57,464 bases of DNA from JAZSMJ01 sp045535815 (GTDB lineage: Bacteria > Bacillota > Clostridia > Oscillospirales > CAG-272): positions 1-57,464 of the forward strand of contig JAZSMJ010000018.1 of NCBI GenBank assembly GCA_045535815.1. Reading direction: 5' to 3'. This document shows positions 53,168 to 57,464 of the stretch, piece after piece. The notes beneath the pieces were generated by a model. It was not told the origin of the DNA. It saw only the letters and a list, made by a program, of their open reading frames with translations, and ran no database searches. The first letter of the stretch is position 1. The number at the start of each line of letters is the position of its first letter. The position numbers were made by a program, and so were the translations under genes.

Positions 53168-53911
53168 TTATTTATTAAATTCGTCAGTTACAGGCTTTTT
53201 ATAACTACACTGCGTGGGTGTACTTATACCGAAATCGTTAGGCGCAGCCCAGTGAACGCCGTTTCTTATGATCTGCTGTATTTCAGGCTGGAAGTATGCA
53301 CGGCAGTATTCGTGACCGGGCTGGAAGTAGAACACCTTGCCCAAACCTCTGTAGAAGCAGCATCCGCTGCGGAAAAGGTTTCCGTTTTCAAACCATCCCA
53401 TAAACACAGTCTCATCAGGCTGAGGAATATAGAAGGGCTCGCCGTACATCTCTTCTTTTTCTATTATTATATGCTCAGGTATACCTGCGGCAATGGGATG
53501 TGCAGGCATTACCGTCCAAAGTATCTCCTTCTGATCATCGCCCCAACTGAGCATACCGCTCGTTCCGACTACCGTTCTGAACGGCTGAGAGAAATGTGCA
53601 CTGTGCAGGCATACCATTCCCATACCGTGCTCGTGAACTCTTACTCTTATTCTTTCAACGTATTCGGGATTGATCTGGAAATTACTCATATGGCTCCACC
53701 ATACCAGTACGTCCGTGCGGTCAAGAAGCTCCTGCTCAAGTCCCTGCTCGTTATCGTAAAACGTGGTTGTCGTTATCTCAAGATCCTCGTCGGTCTTAAG
53801 AAAATCTCTGATAAATCCGTGCATTCCGTCGGGGAATTTTTCGGCGATTGCCGGATCGTTCTTTTCGTGCATAAATTCATACCATACAGTAACTCTGATC
53901 TTTTTTCCCAT
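53168..53911 (-). CDS. ThuA-like (trehalose utilisation) protein
   Basis: A 247-residue protein of the ThuA family, which has a glutamine-amidotransferase-like fold. Recognisable parts are IRVTVWYEFMHEKND at the start, TDVLVWWSHMSN, GMGMVCLHSAHFS (position of the class I amidotransferase nucleophile elbow), and VFYFQPGHEYCRAYF with NGVHWAAP near the end. ThuA proteins occur in sugar-catabolism loci and some take part in 3-keto-sugar metabolism; the substrate here is unknown. GAGGG precedes the ATG. It has its own promoter and shares a terminator with the convergent DUF1540 gene. Confidence 0.87.
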   Translation of the reverse strand: MGKKIRVTVWYEFMHEKNDPAIAEKFPDGMHGFIRDFLKTDEDLEITTTTFYDNEQGLEQELLDRTDVLVWWSHMSNFQINPEYVERIRVRVHEHGMGMVCLHSAHFSQPFRTVVGTSGMLSWGDDQKEILWTVMPAHPIAAGIPEHIIIEKEEMYGEPFYIPQPDETVFMGWFENGNLFRSGCCFYRGLGKVFYFQPGHEYCRAYFQPEIQQIIRNGVHWAAPNDFGISTPTQCSYKKPVTDEFNK

Positions 53912-53953
53912 ATCATTACCCTCGTTATTATTTAATTAATACCTTGTACTGAA

Positions 53954-53982
53954 ATTATCACACAAATCATATTAAATGTCAA
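53954..53982 (-). promoter_or_regulatory. Promoter of the ThuA-like gene
   Basis: TTGACA (53977-53982), 17 bases, GATAAT (53954-53959) on the minus strand. Confidence 0.7.
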
Positions 53983-54013
53983 CATATTTTTTATGTTTTT
54001 CTTCTTTTTTCAC

Positions 54014-54042
54014 TTTACGGAAAGTGCATTTTATGTTAAAAT
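54014..54042 (+). promoter_or_regulatory. Promoter of the small membrane peptide-tex unit
   Basis: TTTACG (54014-54019), 17 bases, TAAAAT (54037-54042), about 80 bases before the small ORF. Confidence 0.55.
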
Positions 54043-54124
54043 AATTATAAGGCTTTTATCTTTTGGCGGATAGCAAAACTGCTTCGGATAAATAATATTT
54101 ATAAATAATATGAAGGAGCAGAAA

Positions 54125-54220
54125 GTGAAAGCCATAACTAAATTCTTTATCGGACTTGCGGCAGGATTTGCCCTTATCCTGATACTTTTTATTTTTATTA
54201 TGACAGTTATCTTTTTATAA
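54125..54220 (+). CDS. 31-residue predicted membrane peptide upstream of tex
   Basis: A GTG start six bases after AAGGAG opens a 31-residue frame beginning MKAITKFFIGLAAGFALILI and ending MTVIFL: a short basic head followed by one long hydrophobic helix, so a single-pass membrane peptide with its N-terminus inside. It ends 18 bases before tex and shares its transcript. No family recognised. The strong ribosome binding site and uninterrupted hydrophobic pattern argue that it is translated; it may act as a coupling ORF for tex. Confidence 0.6.
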   Translation: MKAITKFFIGLAAGFALILILFIFIMTVIFL

Positions 54221-54238
54221 GATCTTGGGGGTTATTTT

Positions 54239-56386
54239 ATGGACATTATCAAAGCATTATCAGAAGAGCTCTCCATACCTCTTCAGCGTGTGGAAAGCAC
54301 GGTCAGACTTATCGATGAAGGAAACACCATTCCCTTCATCGCAAGATACAGAAAAGAGGTCACGGGATCGCTTGACGATACGGTTTTAAGAGAGCTGTAC
54401 GACCGATTGAATTATCTTCGCAGTCTTGACGAGCGCAGATCCGAGGTAAGCGCTCTCATAGAAGCTCAAGGCAATCTCACTCCCGAGATATCTGCGGCAT
54501 TGGAAAACGCAAAAACTCTCACCGAGATAGACGATATATACCGTCCCTTCCGACCGAAGAAAAAGACGAGAGCATCTGTAGCAAGAGAAAAGGGGCTCGA
54601 AGAGCTTGCCGCCCTCATCCTTCTTCAGGAGGACAGCTATACTCCTTCTATAGAAGAGGCTGCTGCTTCCTTCATCAGCGAGGAAAAAGGAGTTGCATCT
54701 GTTGAAGAGGCTATTGCAGGAGCCTGCGATATTATTGCAGAAGAAATATCAGACAGCGCCTCATGCAGAAAGGAAGTGCGTGAGCTTACCGCCCAGTTTG
54801 GCTCAATACGAGTAAAGGGTACGAAGGATGAGGACTCGGTCTATTCAATGTACTACGATTACTGCGAAAAGATACTAACAATACCCGGACACAGAGTACT
54901 TGCCATAAACAGAGGCGAAAAAGAGGGCTTCCTTTCGGTAAAAATAGAAATACCTACCGATATACCGCTCAACTATATTTTCAGCGAAAACGTAAAGCAT
55001 TCAAGTCCTGCGTCAAAATACGTCGCATCTGCCGCAGTTGACGCATATTCAAGGCTTATCGCCCCCTCTATTGAAAGAGAAATACGCTCATCACTGACCG
55101 ACACGGCAGGCGAGGGCGCAATCAAGCTTTTCTCGGAAAATCTGAAAAATCTGCTTATGCAGGCTCCCATCAAGGGTAAGACCGTGCTCGGTCTTGACCC
55201 GGGATACCGCACGGGCTGTAAGCTTGCGGTCGTAGACCGTACAGGAAAGGTACTTGATACTGCAGTTATTTATCCGACAAAGCCATACGAGAGAATTGAC
55301 GAGGCAAAGAAGATAACAAAGGAGCTAATCCGCAAATACGGCATTGATGCCATTGCAATCGGAAACGGAACAGCCTCCAAGGAGAGCGAGATATTTATCG
55401 CCTCAATATTAAAGGAGATACCGCAGGACGTAAAATATATGGTGGTAAGCGAAGCAGGTGCTTCGGTCTATTCGGCATCAAAGCTTGCGGCTGAAGAATT
55501 CCCCGATTTTGACGTAACGCAACGAAGTGCGGTATCAATAGCAAGAAGATTGCAGGATCCCCTTGCAGAGCTTGTTAAAATAGATCCTAAATCTATAGGT
55601 GTCGGACAGTATCAGCACGATATGAAGCAGGCAAGGCTTGACGAAGCCCTTACCGGAGTAGTTGAGGACTGCGTAAACAGCATAGGAGTTGACGTAAACA
55701 CAGCATCCCATTCCCTTCTCTCATACATTTCGGGAATCAACGCCACAATGGCAAAAAACATCGTTAAATACCGTGAAGAAAACGGAGAATTCAGATCCCG
55801 TGCACAGATACTTAACGTTCCGAGAATAGGCGCTAAGGCATACGAGCAGTGCGCAGGATTTTTAAGGGTTTCAGGCTCTGACGAGATACTCGACTGTACG
55901 GGAGTTCACCCCGAATCGTACGGAGCGGCAAAAAAGCTTCTGGCTCACTTCAAATATACCGAGGGTGACGTTCGTGCAAGAAGAGTTGCTTCGCTTCGTG
56001 AGGACGTAAAAAAGGCCGGTATAAGCGATCTTTGTGAGAAGCTTGACATAGGAGAGCCCACGATGCTCGATATAATCTCCGAGCTTGAAAAGCCGGGACG
56101 TGACGCTCGTGACGAGCTTCCGCCTCCCCTGCTCCGTGACGACATACTTGATATAAACAGTCTGAAGCCCGATATGATACTGAAGGGTACGGTCAGAAAC
56201 GTTATCGACTTCGGTGCATTCGTAGATATCGGAGTTCATCAGGACGGTCTCGTTCACATATCACAGATCTCCGATAAATACGTTAAACATCCGAGTGACG
56301 TTCTTTCGGTAGGTGATATAGTAACCGTAAAGGTTCTGTCGGTTGATATACCCAAAAAACGCATATCACTTACCATGCTGCTGTAA
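54239..56386 (+). CDS. tex: Tex family RNA-binding transcription accessory protein
   Basis: A 715-residue cytoplasmic protein, the normal Tex length. Order: N-terminal helical domain (IPLQRVESTVRLIDEGNTIP, FIARYRKEVTGSLDD), YqgF/RNase H-like domain (about 315-440, VLGLDPGYRTGCKLAVVD), HhH domains (FRSRAQILNVPRIGAKAYEQ), and an S1 domain at about 640-712 (GTVRNVIDFGAFVDIGVHQD). Tex homologues act in transcription and RNA handling; the exact role is unclear. GGGGG lies upstream of the ATG. I see no clear terminator after it. Confidence 0.96.
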   Translation: MDIIKALSEELSIPLQRVESTVRLIDEGNTIPFIARYRKEVTGSLDDTVLRELYDRLNYLRSLDERRSEVSALIEAQGNLTPEISAALENAKTLTEIDDIYRPFRPKKKTRASVAREKGLEELAALILLQEDSYTPSIEEAAASFISEEKGVASVEEAIAGACDIIAEEISDSASCRKEVRELTAQFGSIRVKGTKDEDSVYSMYYDYCEKILTIPGHRVLAINRGEKEGFLSVKIEIPTDIPLNYIFSENVKHSSPASKYVASAAVDAYSRLIAPSIEREIRSSLTDTAGEGAIKLFSENLKNLLMQAPIKGKTVLGLDPGYRTGCKLAVVDRTGKVLDTAVIYPTKPYERIDEAKKITKELIRKYGIDAIAIGNGTASKESEIFIASILKEIPQDVKYMVVSEAGASVYSASKLAAEEFPDFDVTQRSAVSIARRLQDPLAELVKIDPKSIGVGQYQHDMKQARLDEALTGVVEDCVNSIGVDVNTASHSLLSYISGINATMAKNIVKYREENGEFRSRAQILNVPRIGAKAYEQCAGFLRVSGSDEILDCTGVHPESYGAAKKLLAHFKYTEGDVRARRVASLREDVKKAGISDLCEKLDIGEPTMLDIISELEKPGRDARDELPPPLLRDDILDINSLKPDMILKGTVRNVIDFGAFVDIGVHQDGLVHISQISDKYVKHPSDVLSVGDIVTVKVLSVDIPKKRISLTMLL

Positions 56387-56499
56387 TTTTAATATATTAA
56401 AAATATTAAAAACTGTTATTTTCTCAATTGATGGAAATCTTTATGTAATATTAGTCAGAATGCACAAATGATTTCGTTAAATTTTGGAGAAATAAACTC

Positions 56500-56528
56500 T
56501 TTAAATTATGCCAATAATTTGGTACAAT
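56500..56528 (+). promoter_or_regulatory. Possible promoter of the ABC ATPase gene
   Basis: TTTAAA (56500-56505), 17 bases, TACAAT (56523-56528) in the context TTTGGTACAATAA. The -35 is weak. The remaining intergenic DNA (56387-56640) is AT-rich with no gene seen. Confidence 0.45.
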
Positions 56529-56647
56529 AAATAGCGTGAATAGTTATGTAACAACAGTGTGAAAACCAAGCGCAAGGACGGCTTGTTTTCGATCAATAAA
56601 GTCAGCTTGTTTCACCCTTTTGTACTTTCAAGGAGGATTATATTTAA

Positions 56648-57464
56648 ATGGCAAGTTTATCATTCAAACATATTTATAAGAAATATCCCGGCGGCGTTGT
56701 TGCCGTTTCAGATTTCTGTCTTGAGATCAAGGACAAGGAATTCCTCGTTCTCGTTGGACCTTCCGGATGCGGTAAGTCCACAACACTTCGTATGATCGCA
56801 GGTCTTGAAGAGATCTCCGAAGGCGAGCTCTTTATCGGTGACAGACTCGTTAACGATATCGCCCCCAAGGACAGAGACATCGCGATGGTTTTCCAGAACT
56901 ATGCTCTTTATCCGCATATGACAGTTTTCGATAACATGGCATTCGGTCTTAAGCTCCGCAAGACTCCCAAGGAAGAGATCAAGCGCAGAGTTGAAGAAGC
57001 TGCACGTATACTTGACATAACGCATCTCCTCGAAAGACGTCCTAAGGCTTTGTCCGGTGGTCAGAAGCAGCGTGTTGCTCTCGGTCGTGCTATCGTTCGT
57101 GAGCCTAAGGTATTCCTTCTCGACGAGCCGCTCTCCAACCTCGATGCTAAGCTTCGTGCACAGATGAGAACAGAGCTTACAAAGATACATAAGAGACTCG
57201 GTACAACATTCGTATACGTTACTCACGACCAGGTCGAGGCTATGACCATGGCTACGAGAATCGTTGTTATGAAGGACGGTCTCATTCAGCAGGTTGATAC
57301 ACCTCAGAACCTCTACGATCTTCCCGTTAACGTATTCGTTGCAGGATTCATCGGAACACGTCAGATGAACTTCGTAAACGCTACAGTCGTTAAGAAGGGT
57401 GCAGATCTCTTCGTTGAATACGAAGACAACTCCCGTAAGGTTCCCTCCCAAAAGGCATTTAACG
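56648..57464 (+). CDS. Carbohydrate ABC transporter ATP-binding protein, MalK/MsmK/UgpC type (partial)
   Basis: The first 272 codons are present; the end is beyond the window. It begins MASLSFKHIYKKYPGGVVAV and has Walker A GPSGCGKST, Q-loop VFQNYALYP, signature LSGGQKQR, Walker B VFLLDEPLSNLD and the switch His in VTHDQVEAM. After about residue 235 the TOBE-type regulatory domain starts (FIGTRQMNFVNATVV). Such ATPases energise several oligosaccharide importers at once. AGGAGG lies 13 bases before the ATG. A sugar importer fits the secreted glycan hydrolases upstream, but no permease is in view. Confidence 0.93.
   Translation, partial: MASLSFKHIYKKYPGGVVAVSDFCLEIKDKEFLVLVGPSGCGKSTTLRMIAGLEEISEGELFIGDRLVNDIAPKDRDIAMVFQNYALYPHMTVFDNMAFGLKLRKTPKEEIKRRVEEAARILDITHLLERRPKALSGGQKQRVALGRAIVREPKVFLLDEPLSNLDAKLRAQMRTELTKIHKRLGTTFVYVTHDQVEAMTMATRIVVMKDGLIQQVDTPQNLYDLPVNVFVAGFIGTRQMNFVNATVVKKGADLFVEYEDNSRKVPSQKAFN

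Noticed and set aside
53150..53935. A 261-codon plus-strand frame
   Set aside because: It lies fully opposite the ThuA-like gene, has no ribosome binding site and its translation has no recognisable pattern; the ThuA frame is clearly real.
56708..57451. A 247-codon minus-strand frame at the right edge
   Set aside because: It is antisense to the ABC ATPase, whose Walker A, signature and Walker B motifs read on the plus strand.

Overview
The window looks like chromosomal DNA of an endospore-forming, anaerobic-type Clostridia (Bacillota), probably a gut or other polysaccharide-degrading lineage. Reasons: spoIVA with a YlmC/YmxH-type gene, a Firmicutes-style division and cell-wall (dcw) cluster, HPr with the regulatory serine, strong AGGAGG ribosome binding sites, TTGACA/TATAAT promoters with 17-base spacers, moderate GC in genes and very AT-rich intergenic DNA. 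The lineage is inferred from gene content only. No rRNA, tRNA, CRISPR array, transposase or phage gene was seen.

Layout. 1-2225 (minus): start of rpsB, a YlmC/YmxH-type gene and spoIVA. 2345-5884 (minus): a phosphate module, phoP-phoR and a Na/Pi cotransporter with a four-repeat PHO box in front of it. 6066-7486 (plus): a 2-hydroxyacid dehydrogenase and a small lipoprotein. 7536-11402 (minus): D-Ala-D-Ala carboxypeptidase, Lnt and an RluD-type pseudouridine synthase. 11504-13204 (minus): mgtE behind a long leader that carries a well-formed 30-codon upstream ORF. 13705-19648 (plus): two AraC-type regulators flanking a 1195-residue SLH surface protein with four repeats of about 178 residues. 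19690-22070 (minus): DivIVA-like, XRE and DUF4886 (SGNH-like) genes in one operon.

22446-32892 (plus) is the most distinctive region: three large tandem secreted SGNH hydrolases. The first two carry an N-terminal carboxypeptidase-regulatory-like domain and a dockerin; the third is a lipoprotein without a dockerin. All share a module of about 160 residues that I cannot name (nine copies in total), an InlB-type repeat, the SGNH domain and a common C-terminal beta-rich domain. Together with the SLH protein, the AraC regulators and the partial MalK/MsmK-type ATPase at the right edge, this suggests surface glycan binding and deacylation. That function is inference.

32993-46141 (minus) is the dcw cluster in the order mraZ-rsmH-ftsL-PBP-murE-murF-mraY-ftsW-murG-ftsQ-ftsZ, without murD, murC, murB or ftsA, with a promoter and three 10-bp-spaced MraZ-box-like repeats before mraZ. 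46316-52658 (minus) holds coaD, rsmD, uvrC, ptsH, two DUF4330 genes and an O-antigen-ligase-type polymerase/ligase. 52938-57464 holds a DUF1540 Cys-rich protein (plus), a ThuA-like protein (minus), a 31-residue membrane peptide and tex (plus), and the partial ABC ATPase (plus).
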